NCBI RefSeq assembly: GCF_029168945.1
Contig: NC_083602.1
Coordinates: 78,264,600-78,328,599 of the forward strand
From: Cannabis sativa
Taxonomy: Eukaryota; Streptophyta; Magnoliopsida; Rosales; Cannabaceae
Direction: 5' to 3'
Length of the DNA stretch: 64,000 bases
The translations under genes and the position numbers were made by a program. The stretch's first letter is position 1. Each line of letters opens with the position of its first letter. Shown here piece after piece: positions 12,526-22,885 of this stretch. The notes under the pieces were generated by a model. The model made no database searches, was not told the origin of the DNA, and saw only the letters and a list, made by a program, of their open reading frames with translations.

Positions 12526-14889
12526 ATGCGCCGCCAAGGGCAAGCAGTTGTATTACCCGTCGACCCTGAAATCGAGAAAACTTGTAGGAGAAACAGGAGG
12601 AACAAAAGGCAAGAGAGAGTTTCAGCACCTGCTGAAACACCAGAAATCATGGCTGACAACGCTAATGCTGCGAATAATGGAAGCAACAACGGTAATAATG
12701 GAGGTGGCATTGAAGATCAAGCTAATGGCCGCAACTTGAGAGATTATATCCTCCCAACTCTTACGGGGGTTCAGTCATGCATTAGGCCACCGACAGTGGA
12801 TGCTAACAACTTTGAAATCAAGCCTGCCATACTACAAATGGTGCAGTCTTCAGTCCAGTTTGGTGGACTCCCTTCTGAAGACCCCAATCTGCATCTATCG
12901 AACTTCATGGAGTTATGTCAGACCTTCAAAGTCAATGGGGTTAGTGATGATGCCATCCGTTTGAGACTGTTTCCATTCTCACTGAGAGAGCGAGCCAAGA
13001 GTTGGTTGATCTCCTTGCCACCAAATTCTATAGCAACATGGACAAACTTAGCAACAAAATTTCTGTCTAAATTCTTCCCTCCAGCAAAGTCTGCAAAGCT
13101 GCGAGGAGAAATAAACAACTTCTGCCAACAAGATAATGAATCTCTCCATGAGGCTTGGGAAAGGTTTAAAGATCTGATCAGAAAGTGCCCTCATCACGGC
13201 ATAGAGAAGTGGATGCTGGTTCACAATTTCTACAACGGGTTGGTTGGTAACACTAGAACTCTGATAGATGCAGCAGCTGGTGGAGCTCTTATGAGAAAGA
13301 GTGCTAATGAGGCTTATGATCTATTGGAGGAGATGGCTCTAAACAATCAGCAGTGGCCAACTGAAAGGAGTCAAACTAAGAAAGTAGCTGGTGTGCTAGA
13401 GGTTGATGCCATCATAAAGTTGACAGCTCAGGTTGAGGCCTTGACAAAGCTGATTGCAGGGCAAGCTAAACAAGCCCAAGTTATTTGTGAGATATGTGGA
13501 GGCAACCATCACTTTTCAGATTGTCAAGTAGATGTGGATAATTTGCCAATGGATCAAGCAAAAGCCATTGGGAACTACTCCCAAAATAATAATTATGGGC
13601 ACAACCAACAGGGGTTCTATCAGCAGAGAAATCAGCCCCAACAAAAACAACAACAAAGTCCTAGTGGAGGCTCCAATATCCAAGCTGATTTATTGCTCCA
13701 ATTCATGATGGAGACTAGAGCCTCTATTAAAACTCTAGAAACTCAGATGGAACAATTGGCTACTCAAGTGGCAAAACAAGCTCAAGAAAATTCACCTAGC
13801 ACTAGTGAGGCAAAAGGAAAAGAGCAATGTAAAGCAATTTCCTTGAGGAGTGGAAAGAGTTATGAAGGACCTAGTGGCAAGCAACCAGTTGAAGATGGGG
13901 TTCAGGATCAACAGGCACAGACACAGGCACCAAAGGAAAAGAAGGCTACTGATAGCCCTGCACCACCACAACAGTCTCCACCAGTCAGTATCGATCATCA
14001 TGTGAAGATACCTTATCCTCAGAGACTCCGAAAGACCAATCTAGACAAGCAGTTCTCAAAATTTCTAGAGGTCTTTAAAAGACTACATATCAACATTCCT
14101 TTTGCGGAGGCCTTGGAGCAAATGCCAACTTACCTGAAGTTCATGAGAGAAATTTTGGCTAAGAAAAGGAAGTTGGAAGAATTCGAGACAGTGGCACTCA
14201 CTGAGGAGTTCAGTGCAATTTTGCAAAAGAAACTACCGCCCAAGCTTAAAGATCCGGGTAGTTTCAATATTCCATGCTCTATAGGGGGTTTAGTGGAAAC
14301 TAAAGCTCTATGTGATCTGGGAGCAAGCATTAATCTAATGCCATTGTCTGTCTTCAAAAGGCTAGGATTGGGAAAAGCAAAGCCTACAACAGTGACTCTA
14401 CAAGTGGCAGATCGTTCTTTGACTCATCCTCGTGGGATAATTGAAGATGTACTGGTGAAGGTTGGTAAGTTTATCTTCCCTGCTGATTTCTTAATTCTTG
14501 ATATGGAGGAAGATTCAACTATTCCCATTATTTTGGGAAGACCATTCTTAGCCACGGGTCGAGCATTAATAGATGTTCAAAAGGGGGAGTTAAAGTTGCG
14601 AGTGCAAGATGAAGAGGTCAATTTTAATGTTTTTGCCCCAACTGACATTCCTACCTGTTGCAAGATTGAGATGGTGAAGGGTTCTATTGTTAAAGCTGAT
14701 AAGAAGAAAGCAAATCCTAAAGAGCGACTTCTAACGATTCAGCGTCGTTGGAAAAGATTGATGTGTGGTAGTTCTGAATGTGAGCTTACTCTTGTGCAAA
14801 ACTCTGAAATCAACACTATTAGTGGTAAATTTTCTTCATTTAGTACGAGGGCTCTTTTGGATGCAAAGGGTGGACTTGATCCCTTCTGA
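12526..14889 (+). CDS. Gag-protease polyprotein of the Athila-like element
   Basis: An uninterrupted 787-codon frame. The N-terminus (MRRQGQAVV...DPEIEKT) matches the usual Athila gag start, supporting the ATG at 12526. Residues about 100-240 form the retrotransposon gag domain ([35 protein letters not shown]). A zinc-knuckle-like [13 protein letters not shown] lies near residue 325. A Gln-rich linker follows, then an aspartic protease with [11 protein letters not shown] near residue 596 and [10 protein letters not shown] near residue 672. The DLGAS form in place of DTG/DSG is common in this lineage. Gag packages the RNA and the protease processes it. The frame stops at TGA 14887-14889, just where RT would begin in a full element. 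It is the only long intact element protein in the window, and could still be translated. Confidence 0.88.
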   Translation: MRRQGQAVVLPVDPEIEKTCRRNRRNKRQERVSAPAETPEIMADNANAANNGSNNGNNGGGIEDQANGRNLRDYILPTLTGVQSCIRPPTVDANNFEIKPAILQMVQSSVQFGGLPSEDPNLHLSNFMELCQTFKVNGVSDDAIRLRLFPFSLRERAKSWLISLPPNSIATWTNLATKFLSKFFPPAKSAKLRGEINNFCQQDNESLHEAWERFKDLIRKCPHHGIEKWMLVHNFYNGLVGNTRTLIDAAAGGALMRKSANEAYDLLEEMALNNQQWPTERSQTKKVAGVLEVDAIIKLTAQVEALTKLIAGQAKQAQVICEICGGNHHFSDCQVDVDNLPMDQAKAIGNYSQNNNYGHNQQGFYQQRNQPQQKQQQSPSGGSNIQADLLLQFMMETRASIKTLETQMEQLATQVAKQAQENSPSTSEAKGKEQCKAISLRSGKSYEGPSGKQPVEDGVQDQQAQTQAPKEKKATDSPAPPQQSPPVSIDHHVKIPYPQRLRKTNLDKQFSKFLEVFKRLHINIPFAEALEQMPTYLKFMREILAKKRKLEEFETVALTEEFSAILQKKLPPKLKDPGSFNIPCSIGGLVETKALCDLGASINLMPLSVFKRLGLGKAKPTTVTLQVADRSLTHPRGIIEDVLVKVGKFIFPADFLILDMEEDSTIPIILGRPFLATGRALIDVQKGELKLRVQDEEVNFNVFAPTDIPTCCKIEMVKGSIVKADKKKANPKERLLTIQRRWKRLMCGSSECELTLVQNSEINTISGKFSSFSTRALLDAKGGLDPF

Positions 14890-16167
14890 TGGGGCTCAGG
14901 TAAGTTTCTCTCAACCACAATTTTATTTTAACACATTGGGGACAATGTGCATCTTTAGTTTGGGGGGAGAGATTTAATTTTTTTTTTTTTTCAGTTTTTC
15001 AGTTTATGTTTTCGTTTTTTTAGTTTAGTTTTTGTTTTTGTTAGTGTCATGTGTTGATAACTGAGCTGGAATATTGATTGACTTACTGTTATTCACTTGT
15101 GTAATGGATTGAAATCTTAACCGTGTGCTTGAGTCATAACTCTTTCAATTAAGTTGGATGTGTATTAGAAGGTTGTTCATTTAGATGTAAAACATTTATT
15201 TTTGACGCATATCACTTGTGTTCTATTTGGATTGTGGAATGTTGGCTTGACATGGAATAGAATTTGTTTGACATACTCTCTCGAAGCGAAATTCTTGTTG
15301 ATTTTTGTTTGGAAAGTGATTTAGGAAAGTTTTCTTTGGATCGATTGAGCCTTTCAAGCCTACCTAAAAAGTTTTATCCTAGTATACCCAAAGTTGAGCC
15401 TTAGCCTATTTCCAAAAATTTTCACCACTTACCTAAGCTAACCTCATTATCCTTAACTCTTTTCACTCTAAACATACCTTATTATGCCATGAGCCTTTAA
15501 GCAAGTTTGGGGGGATAAATTGTTGTAAGTGGGGAAATAAAATGTATTAGTAAGAGATTGAAAAAAAAAATATATGATAAAGTATTGTGTGTTGTGCCTC
15601 TATTGAAAAAAAAATAGAAGAAGAAGAAAAAAAGAAAATATGTGATAATGTCTTCTTGAAAATAAATATAAAAATATGAGGTAGGCACATAGAGAAAAAT
15701 ATGCAATCTCTTACTGTTGTCTTTGGGGTATATGAAAAAGAAAAAATAAGTGTGGGTGCTTGCTTGGTTAATTGTGCTTATGGTATAACGTAGCTTAAAT
15801 GACTTGTCACCTACCCATGTACCTAAGCCACGTTGTGATAACCGAAAAAGACCTATTGATTCCAAAGAAAAATTTGTCAACATTAGTGGAGAGAGGTATG
15901 TCATCCAAACTTATTGATCATGTGTTAGTGGAATGTTGGGAAGTGTAGAATGGTTGTGATATGAACGTCAAATACTTCTAAATTGTACATCCAAGTTAGT
16001 TCTTAGAGTTATCGAGTTGAAATTCTGGTTATTGATTGCTTGAAGTTGTGCAGGTGGTAGTGGTAGTTCAATCATTGGAAGGTTTAGTTATCTATTACAT
16101 CGTTTTTTTAGTTTAGTTGAGTTTTAGCTTTACTCGGGGGCGAGTAAAGATTCAGTTTGGGGGAATT
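14890..16167 (+). other. Post-gag noncoding region and purine tract of the Athila-like element
   Basis: No coding sequence. It starts with an 'acattggggacaatgtg' and 'tagtttggggggaga' block (about 14933-14975), which in full-length relatives lies after pol. Pol is therefore missing as a clean block. A low-complexity A-rich stretch is at 15550-15690. The final purine tract (about 16151-16167, 'cagtttgggggaatt') abuts the 3' LTR. Confidence 0.7.
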
Positions 16168-17527
16168 TGTTAGGCTATTTTTAGCCTAAGTTTTGGGTCA
16201 CATTTTATAGTTATTTTTCTTCTTTATTATTGTTTTTGGAATAGAATTACGCTTGTTTTCTTTGGTTTCAGGTTTCTACACTTGGGATGTATAAATTGGA
16301 TAAATTTCGGAAAACAGTGATCTATAAAATAGAGAAAATTTTGAAAGAGAATAAAGCTGAAAGTTTAAGCCTACATTCGACTATGTTCTGGTCATATTTT
16401 GGAAGAAGTCAAAGCATAAAAGTTTTAGATCTCTTTCTTATCTTTCCAACGCATCTTGAATCAGCCCATTTGGAGTTTGTATGAGAAAGTTATGCCCATT
16501 TTACTAAAAGATGTCGAAGCTGAAAATTCCATCTCGCCGCAGCGAGAATTCCATGGCCGCGGCTAGAAAGTCTAGGCAGAAACGTAGTTTTTTGATGCAC
16601 TTTTGGCCGCGGCGAGACCATTTTTGGCCGCGGCGAGCGTCCGTACGGTCAGGGGTATTTTTGTCTGACGAACCCTAAAAATTAGATATAAATAGAAAAC
16701 TGCGATTGGAAGTCAAGGGAAGAGATTTGGAACCCTAAAACACAGCAGAAAGAGGCAAGAAGAGCAAAGGAAATCAAAGTGAAGATCCAGATTCATCCAC
16801 CAACAGTTTCTTTCTCTATTCCTCTTTAATTTATTTATGTTGAATATTGCTTTAGGAATGGTTATGGATTTGTTTCTGAACTGAATTTCCCATTTAGGGA
16901 GGATGATGATTGTTGTTTAATGTTTTGCCTAGTTAATGTTTAATTACCATTCCTCCATTCTTGTTTGTGAAATTATCTTAATTTGTGTTTAATTTCATGT
17001 TTAAGATTGATCACCTTGTGCATGCTTTATGATCTCAATTCGAAATCTGAAAAGTGAGAATTGAGAATGCTAAAATTGGGATAATCGATGTTCTATGTGA
17101 AACGAAAGTATTTACATGACTTATGTGACGAGTAGATTATTACTTAATGCTGATTTCATGTTAGTTTAATTAAGGAATTAATTAGATAACATGTGATTTA
17201 GAATCTAGAAGATCTGAAAAGAGCTAGGTTATTTCATAATCTGTCATTCACTTCAAGAATAGGATAGTAATTAAGCATTAACGATTTGGGTAAACAACAA
17301 CAGGATTCTCCTCCCTATCTTCTCATCTTGCTTAAACTTTAACTGTGTTTTACGTTTTCTGAATTACTTTACTGTTCTTAAATCATAATTGTTTTCGATA
17401 TTGCCAAATAGAATTATAAGTATAGTTTAGTGGTATTTAATCCAATTCCCTGTGGGATCGACCTCACCTGTGTGAGTTTTACTACTTGATTGCGTATACT
17501 TGCATAGTGTTTAAAATTATAGCAACA
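16168..17527 (+). repeat. 3' LTR of the Athila-like element
   Basis: Near-copy of 11024-12379, with a TATA box at 16687-16695. It is followed directly by the target duplication CTTTG (17528-17532). Open frames crossing its end into 17528 onward belong to the interrupted LINE. Confidence 0.9.
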
Positions 17528-18532
17528 CTTTGGTCCATTTTCTTTTTCACACGTACCCAAATCAGAACCGCTTTTGTCCAACCTATCACCCACGATCCCC
17601 GAATTCTCAGCATTGCCTTGAATGTCCGATTCCACTAACAGTTCTCCGATCACCTCAGCATCGCCGAACCTCCCTTCACCCGTCTCCATCAAATGAACTC
17701 CTCTTCCAAGCTTGGTGACCAATGGATTCTCCCTCTCCGATTCCTCCTGCTCCACCGAAATATCACTAGCCATCACCTGGCCTTGTTTGAACGCCACACA
17801 ACAATTTGGTATAGGATCATCTTCCTTCAACCAAGGGCCATATTTGGGAACCAGCTGCTCATGCTCATCCTTTTCCATCACTACTTGTTTATCACAATCC
17901 TTTTCTTCATGTCCCCATCTACCACATCCATAACAAAGCATTAATAATCTCTCAAACTTTAATTGAATCCAAAACCGCTTCCCATCGCTCGATAGAAATC
18001 GGCCCACGAACAAACTCTTATTCAACAGAAAACCAATACGCATTCGGACGTAGCCATTGAGAAACATCCTGCGATCATTCTGCCATTTAAAATCCTCAAT
18101 CTCCCCTGCCATTTCACCCATACGGCTGACATTCCTCTGCGTGAATAGCTTTAAAGGCCATCCTCTCATCTTAATCCAACAGGATATTTTATTCAGATTA
18201 TAATCCCTCCACTGTCCCGTATCCGGCCAAGCTTCTAGTACCAATAATCCTCCATTAAAATACCATGGTTGTTTAGATAACACTAAGTTTGCATCCTGTG
18301 GGGTTTTGAAGGAAAAACCTACAATATGATTATCCCCTTCCTCTTCATACACCTTCACTTCCCAATCCTTAATTCCTTTCCACATTCGACCAAACATATT
18401 CATCAACAATCGTTCACTAATGTCCCGCTTCGATATAATCTTCCCAACCAGAGAACTTCCCCCAAATGATGCCACTGCATTAGAATTTTCCTCCCAGTCC
18501 TCCTCCTGAGCAACTCACAATTTACTAGTCAT
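17528..18532 (-). pseudogene. LINE ORF1, 5' part (DUF4283 and zinc knuckle)
   Basis: Minus-strand nucleic-acid-binding protein of a plant LINE. A DUF4283-type domain contains GFSFKTPQDANLVLSKQPWY and MRGWPLKLFT. It is followed by a CCHC-type knuckle, LCYGCGRWGHEEKDC, near 17895-17945. The likely start is the ATG at 18530-18532, but an in-frame TGA at 18515-18517, six codons in, interrupts it. A tryptophan codon would fit this place, though this is inferred from sequence only. The frame runs on without stops to the Athila-like insertion at 17527 and resumes in frame at 11023. In the family this protein coats LINE RNA. Confidence 0.82.
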
Positions 18533-18667
18533 AGCTACAATGTCATCAACATCCGCTACCGCATCCCCCATCATCATCAAACTAATCAACAGCCACAAAT
18601 GAACCATAAATCCCAGGTCAAAAACCAGTAGCAAAGTAGTCCCTCAGACCATGTGATTCTCTCTATT

Positions 18668-18683
18668 TAGAATATATATCATT
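18668..18683. repeat. Target site duplication of the LINE, right copy
   Basis: TAGAATATATATCATT, identical to 6212-6227. It marks the 5' end of the LINE. Confidence 0.9.
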
Positions 18684-18877
18684 AACTAAGTGTTTTTCTA
18701 AAATTAACTTTAAAATATTAAAATGAAAAATAAATTTCATCTATTTTAAAAGTTAATTATGTTGCTAATTCAATTTTAATTAGGTTAGACTAATATAATT
18801 AACCTAATACAATTATTTAAATAAGGCAAATGGGCCTTCACAATTGGGGTAGTTCATGTGAGGGGGAGCTGGGTTCA
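18684..18877 (-). other. Internal sequence of copia element I between the LINE and the Cassandra-like array
   Basis: AT-rich and noncoding. It aligns by eye with the reverse complement of about 63654-63845 in copia element II. Its last five bases, GTTCA (18873-18877), are the left target duplication of the array. Confidence 0.7.
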
Positions 18878-19307
18878 TGTAACGTCCCCGCTTCAAGCCT
18901 CCATTGGGCCCTTACACCCACGGACTAATGGCTCTTATACACGAGTACGCCACTCTGGCTGCTTCCTGGATCGATGACTGACCCTACAGACCAACACGAG
19001 TGTTTCCAGCGTGCTTTGTCCTCACTCGCACGCTTCCTGGGAAAACTTCCCAGGAGGTCACCCATCCTGAAATTGCTCCCTGTGTCAAGCACGCTTAACT
19101 CGTGGAGTTCTTTCGTGATGGGCTACCGAAAACAAGATGCACCTTGTTGATATAGGTAGTACCAATCAATCCATTTAAGCTCTCTTCAACTGTGTAGCCC
19201 CATACCTACACAAGCCTCGAATCATCCCACTTGACCTTCCCTGTGCGTGTGGGATTGCACAGCCACCCGGTATTTCCCTTACTGATCACGGACTACCGAC
19301 CGTCACA
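18878..19307 (-). repeat. Cassandra-like LTR A
   Basis: 430 bp, TGTAACG...CGTCACA on the plus strand. It is the outermost copy, next to the left GTTCA duplication. 5S-like segment at 19041-19132. It is the best-preserved version in the array. Confidence 0.85.
19041..19132 (-). promoter_or_regulatory. 5S rRNA-derived segment (internal pol III promoter) in LTR A
   Basis: On the minus strand AGTTAAGCGTGCTT (19087-19100) corresponds to the A-box of 5S genes. GGATGGGTGACCTCCT (19052-19067) corresponds to the C-box, followed by GGGAAG. Spacing and order match 5S rRNA, but the rest of a 5S gene is absent, so this is a promoter-like relic inside the LTR and not a 5S gene. Equivalent segments occur in the other LTRs, for example near 19552-19590, 20128-20190, 22617-22655 and 23120-23150. 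Confidence 0.8.
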
Positions 19308-19377
19308 ATCACCCCCCTTACGGGTCCGACGTCCTCGTCGACCACACTTCCGCCGGGGTCAAGGCTCTGATACCATT
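19308..19377 (-). other. Cassandra-like interior between LTRs A and B
   Basis: 70 bp. The minus strand reads a primer site ATGGTATCAGAGCC (methionyl initiator tRNA type), then a unique stretch, then a GTAAGGGGGG purine run abutting the next LTR. Similar interiors lie at 20397-20468, 20902-20967, 21949-22010 and, inverted, 22818-22885. Confidence 0.8.
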
Positions 19378-19957
19378 TGTAACGTCCCCGCTTCAAGCCT
19401 CCATTGGGCCCTTACACCCACGGACTAATGACTCTTATACACGAGTACGCCCACTCGTCGCTTCCCGGATCGATGACCGACCCTACAGTACCAACACGAG
19501 TGTTTCCGCCGTGCTTGTCCTCACTCGCACGCTTCCCGGGAAAACTTCCCAGAGGTCACCCATCCCGAAATTGCTCCCTGTGTCAAGACGCTTAACCGTG
19601 GAGTTCTTTCGTGATGGGCTACCGAAAAACAAGATGCACCTCGCTTCGATATAGTACCAATCAATCCATTTAAGCTCTCTTCAACCGTGTAGCCCCATAC
19701 CTACACAACCTAATCATCCCACTCGACCTTCCCTGTGCGTGTGGGATTGCAATACCTACCCGCATTTCCCCTTACGATCACGGACTACCTTGTCGATATA
19801 GGTAGCACCAATCAATCCATTTAAGCCTCTTCAACAAGCAGTCCCATACCTACACAAGCCTCGTAATCATCCCACTCGACCTTCCCTGTGCTGCAAGGGA
19901 TTGTACAAGCCTTACCCGCATTTCCCCTTACGGATCACGGGACTACTGATTGTCACA
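19378..19957 (-). repeat. Cassandra-like LTR B, with internal partial duplication
   Basis: 580 bp. After the expected end region (near 19790) a second copy of the outer LTR portion follows (from 'gtcgatataggtag' to TGTCACA). A 5-bp spacer ATTTT (19958-19962) comes next in place of an interior. Confidence 0.8.
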
Positions 19958-19962
19958 ATTTT

Positions 19963-20396
19963 TGTAACGTCCCCGCTTCAAGCTTCCATTGGGTCCTTAC
20001 ACCCACAGACTGAATGGCTCTTATACACGAGTACGTCACTATGGCTGCTTCATGGACTGATGACTGACCCTACAGATCAACACGAGTGTTTCTAGCATGC
20101 TTTGTCCTCACCGCACGCTTCCCGGGAAAACTTCCCGTAGGTCACCCATCCTTAAATTACTCCAGCCAAGCACGCTTAACTCGTGGAGTTCTTTCGAGAT
20201 GGGCTACCGAAAAACAAGATGCACCTTGTCGACATAGGTAAAGTACCAATCAATCCATTTAAGCTCTTCTCTTCAACCGTGTAGCCCCATACCTACACGC
20301 CTCGTAATCATCCCACTCGACCTTCCCTGTGCTGTGGGATTGCACAAGCCTTACCCCGCATTTCCCCTTACGGATCACGGACTACCGATCGTCACA
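19963..20396 (-). repeat. Cassandra-like LTR C (type 2)
   Basis: 434 bp. It has the variant signs 'agcttccattgggtcc' and 'catccttaaattactcc', shared with the inverted copies H and I. It is followed by a 72-bp interior. Confidence 0.82.
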
Positions 20397-20468
20397 ATCA
20401 CCCCCCCTTACGGGGTCCGACGTCCTCGTCGACCACACTTCCGGCTGGGTCAAGGCTCTGATACCATT

Positions 20469-20901
20469 TGTAACGTCCCCGCTTCAAGCCTCCATTGGGC
20501 CCTTACACCCACGGACTAATGGCTCTTATACACGAGTACGCCACTCGCCGCTTCCGGATCGATGATCGACCCTACGTACCAACACGAGTGTTTCCGCCGT
20601 GCTTTGTCCTCACTCGCACGCTTCGGGAAAACTTCCCGGGAGGTCACCCATCCCGAAATTGCTCCCGGTGTCAAGCACGCTTAATCGTGGAGTTCTTTCG
20701 TGATGGGCTACCGAAAAACAAGATGCACCTCGTCGATATAGTAGCATACCAATCAATCCATTTAAGCTTCCTTCAACCGTGTAGCCCCATACCTACACAA
20801 GCCCTCTAATCATCCCACTTCGACCTTCCCCAAAGGCAGGGATTGCACAGCCTTACCCGTATTTCCCCTTACTTGATCACGGGACTACTTGGACCGTCAC
20901 A
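20469..20901 (-). repeat. Cassandra-like LTR D
   Basis: 433 bp, type 1, closest to LTR A. It starts the second copy of the higher-order repeat. A 66-bp interior follows (20902-20967). Confidence 0.82.
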
Positions 20902-20967
20902 ATCACCCCCCACGGGTCCGACGTCCTCGTCGACCACACTTCCGCCGGGCCGGCGCTCGATACCATT

Positions 20968-21564
20968 TGTAACGTCCCCGCTTCAAGCCTCCATCGGGTC
21001 CTTACACCCACGGACTCAATGGCTCTTATACACGAGTACGCCCACTCGCCGCTTCCCCGGATCGATGATCGACCCTACGGACCAACACGAGTGTTTCCGC
21101 GCGTGCTTTGTCCTCACTCGCACGCTTCCCGGGAAAACTTCCCAGAGGTCACCCATCCCGAAATTGCTCCCGTGTCAAGCACGCTTAACCGTGGAGTTCT
21201 TTCGTGATGGGCTACCGAAAAACAAGATGCACCTTCGTTGATATAGGTAGCACTAATCAATCCATTTAAGCTCTCTCTTCAACCGTGTAGCCCCATACCT
21301 ACACAAGCCTCGAATCATCCCACTCGACCTTCCCTGTGCGTGTGGGATTGCACATCTTACCCGTATTTCCCCACTTGGATCACGGGACTACCTTCGTTGA
21401 TATAGGTAGTACCAATCAATCCATTTAAGCTCCTCTTCAACAAAGGTAGTCCCATACCTACACAAATTCTCGTAATCATCCCACTCACCTTCCCTGTGCG
21501 TGTGGGATTGCACATGTCTTACCCGCATTTCCCCTTACTTGATCACGGACTACCGATTGTCACA
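20968..21564 (-). repeat. Cassandra-like LTR E, with internal partial duplication
   Basis: 597 bp. It has the same internal duplication as LTR B (second part from about 21390) and the same ATTTT spacer (21565-21569) before the next LTR. It is the counterpart of B. Confidence 0.8.
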
Positions 21565-21569
21565 ATTTT

Positions 21570-21948
21570 TGTAACGTCCCGCTTCAGCTTCCATCAAGTC
21601 CTTACACCCACATACGAATGGCTTTACAGCCACGGACCACTATACTGCACGGAAGCGTTTCACCCTGCCGGATCTAACACGAGTGTTTTTTCGCATGTTT
21701 TGCTCGCACGCTTCGGAAAACTTCTGCAGGTCACCCATCCTTAAAACCGTGACGCACCGTGGAGTTCTTTCGAGATAAATCGAAAAACAAGATGCACCCG
21801 TTGACATAGGTATACAATCAATCCATTTTCTTCAACCGTGTGTGCCCCCATACCTACACAAGCCTCAAATCATCCCACTGATTCACAGCGTGGGATTGCA
21901 ATGCGCTACCCGGCATTTCCCCCGGATCACGGACCACGGATCGTCACA
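21570..21948 (-). repeat. Cassandra-like LTR F, decayed
   Basis: 379 bp with many small deletions, including in the 5S-like part. It shares 'gcttccat...gtcc' with LTR C, its counterpart. A 62-bp interior follows (21949-22010). Confidence 0.75.
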
Positions 21949-22010
21949 CCACCCCACGGGTCTCCGACGTCCTCGTCGACCACACTTCGGCCAGCCAGCT
22001 CGATACCATT

Positions 22011-22402
22011 TGTAACGCCGCCAGCTTCAGCCTCCATTGGCCCCTTACACCCACGGACTCGGTTTATCCACACGAGCCGCCACTCGGGCCGCTTCCGGAT
22101 CGATGATCGACCCTACAGACCAACACGAGTGTTTCCGGCCGTGTTGTCCTCACTCGCAGCTCGGGAAAACTCCCGTAGGTCACCCATCCCGAACAGCCCC
22201 AGTCGGGCCAGCACGCACCGTGGAGTTCTTCGTGACGGGCACCGAAAACCAGATGCACCCGTTCGATATAGTAAGACCAATCAATCCATTTAGTTTTCAA
22301 TCGTGTAGCTCCATACCACGGTCTCGGAATCATCCCACGATTTCAGCGTGGGATTGCACGGCTACCCGGCATTTCACGGATCACGGACTACTGACCGTCA
22401 CA
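22011..22402 (-). repeat. Cassandra-like LTR G, last minus-orientation copy
   Basis: 392 bp, type 1, ending CGTCACA at 22402. Four bases later the orientation switches. Confidence 0.78.
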
Positions 22403-22406
22403 ATCT

Positions 22407-22817
22407 CGTGATCCGTAAGTGGGAAATAACCGGTAGCCGTGCAATCCCACACCGCCCCGGAAGGTCAAGTGGGATGATTCCCGAGACCGTGTGCATGGGA
22501 CTACACAACTGAAGAGGGCTTAAATGAATTGATCGGTACTACCTATATCAACAAGGTGCATCTTGTTTTTTCTAAGAGTCTATCTCGAAAGAACTCCACA
22601 GCTGTGCTCGGGCTCCCGAGTAATTTAAGGATGGGGTGACCTCCCGGGAAGTTTTCCTGTGAAGCGTGCGAGCCGAGGACAAAGCATGCGAAACACTCTT
22701 GCGGGATCCGTAGGTCGGGCCATCACCCATGAAGCAACGATGTGACGTACTCGTGTATAAGAGCCATTCGGGCAGGGGTGTAAGGACCCAATGGAAGCTT
22801 GAAGCGGGGACGTTACA
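22407..22817 (+). repeat. Cassandra-like LTR H, inverted
   Basis: It lacks the first bases of the LTR (TGTGACGG...), so the inversion junction at about 22403-22406 cuts into it. It ends GGGGACGTTACA, followed by a primer-site-like ATGGTATCGCAGCC and a 68-bp interior (22818-22885). It belongs to the type-2 variant. Confidence 0.8.
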
Positions 22818-22885
22818 AATGGTATCGCAGCCTGGACCCACGGAAGGTGGCCGACGAGACGCTCTGACCCCGTAAGCGGGGTGAT

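Larger units (their letters stand above)
11024..17527 (+). mobile_element. Non-autonomous Athila-like Ty3/gypsy element (gag-protease only)
   Basis: Two LTRs of about 1.36 kb (11024-12379 and 16168-17527) start TGTTAGG, end GCAACA and are flanked by CTTTG on both sides (11019-11023 and 17528-17532). The primer site TTGGCGCCGTTGCCGGGGA follows the 5' LTR and a purine tract precedes the 3' LTR. The interior is only about 3.8 kb and holds one gag-protease frame, with no RT, RNase H or integrase. The LTRs look alike at roughly the one-percent level by eye, so this is one of the younger insertions in the left half. It would need enzymes from a full-length relative to move. Confidence 0.9.
6228..18667 (-). 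mobile_element. LINE retrotransposon, interrupted by an Athila-like element
   Basis: A non-LTR element lies on the minus strand between 16-bp duplications. The 3' end is the oligo(T) run at 6226-6235 (the poly(A) tail on the element strand). The 5' end is at about 18667. Removing the gypsy insertion (11024-17527 plus one CTTTG copy) leaves about 5.9 kb, the length of a complete plant L1-type LINE. ORF1 has DUF4283 and a zinc knuckle; ORF2 has endonuclease, RT, a zinc-binding region and a terminal RNase H. A premature stop in ORF1 and several disruptions in ORF2 make it inactive. Confidence 0.88.

Noticed and set aside
15497..15904. A 135-codon minus-strand frame
   Set aside because: Phe/Ile/Tyr-rich translation of an A-rich low-complexity stretch in the noncoding end of the Athila-like element.
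17414..17527. C-terminal tail of an ORF running from the LINE into the Athila-like LTR
   Set aside because: The frame happens to stay open into the LTR. The true continuation of LINE ORF1 is at 11023 after the insertion is set aside.
19041..19132. A 5S rRNA gene
   Set aside because: Only the A-box to C-box part resembles 5S. The remaining 5S sequence is missing and the segment repeats at a fixed place inside LTRs with primer sites beside them, so it is LTR-embedded promoter sequence.
19231..22411. Several 60-150 codon frames across the Cassandra-like array
   Set aside because: They fall in repeated LTR sequence, recur with each copy and shift frame between copies. Cassandra-type elements have no coding capacity.
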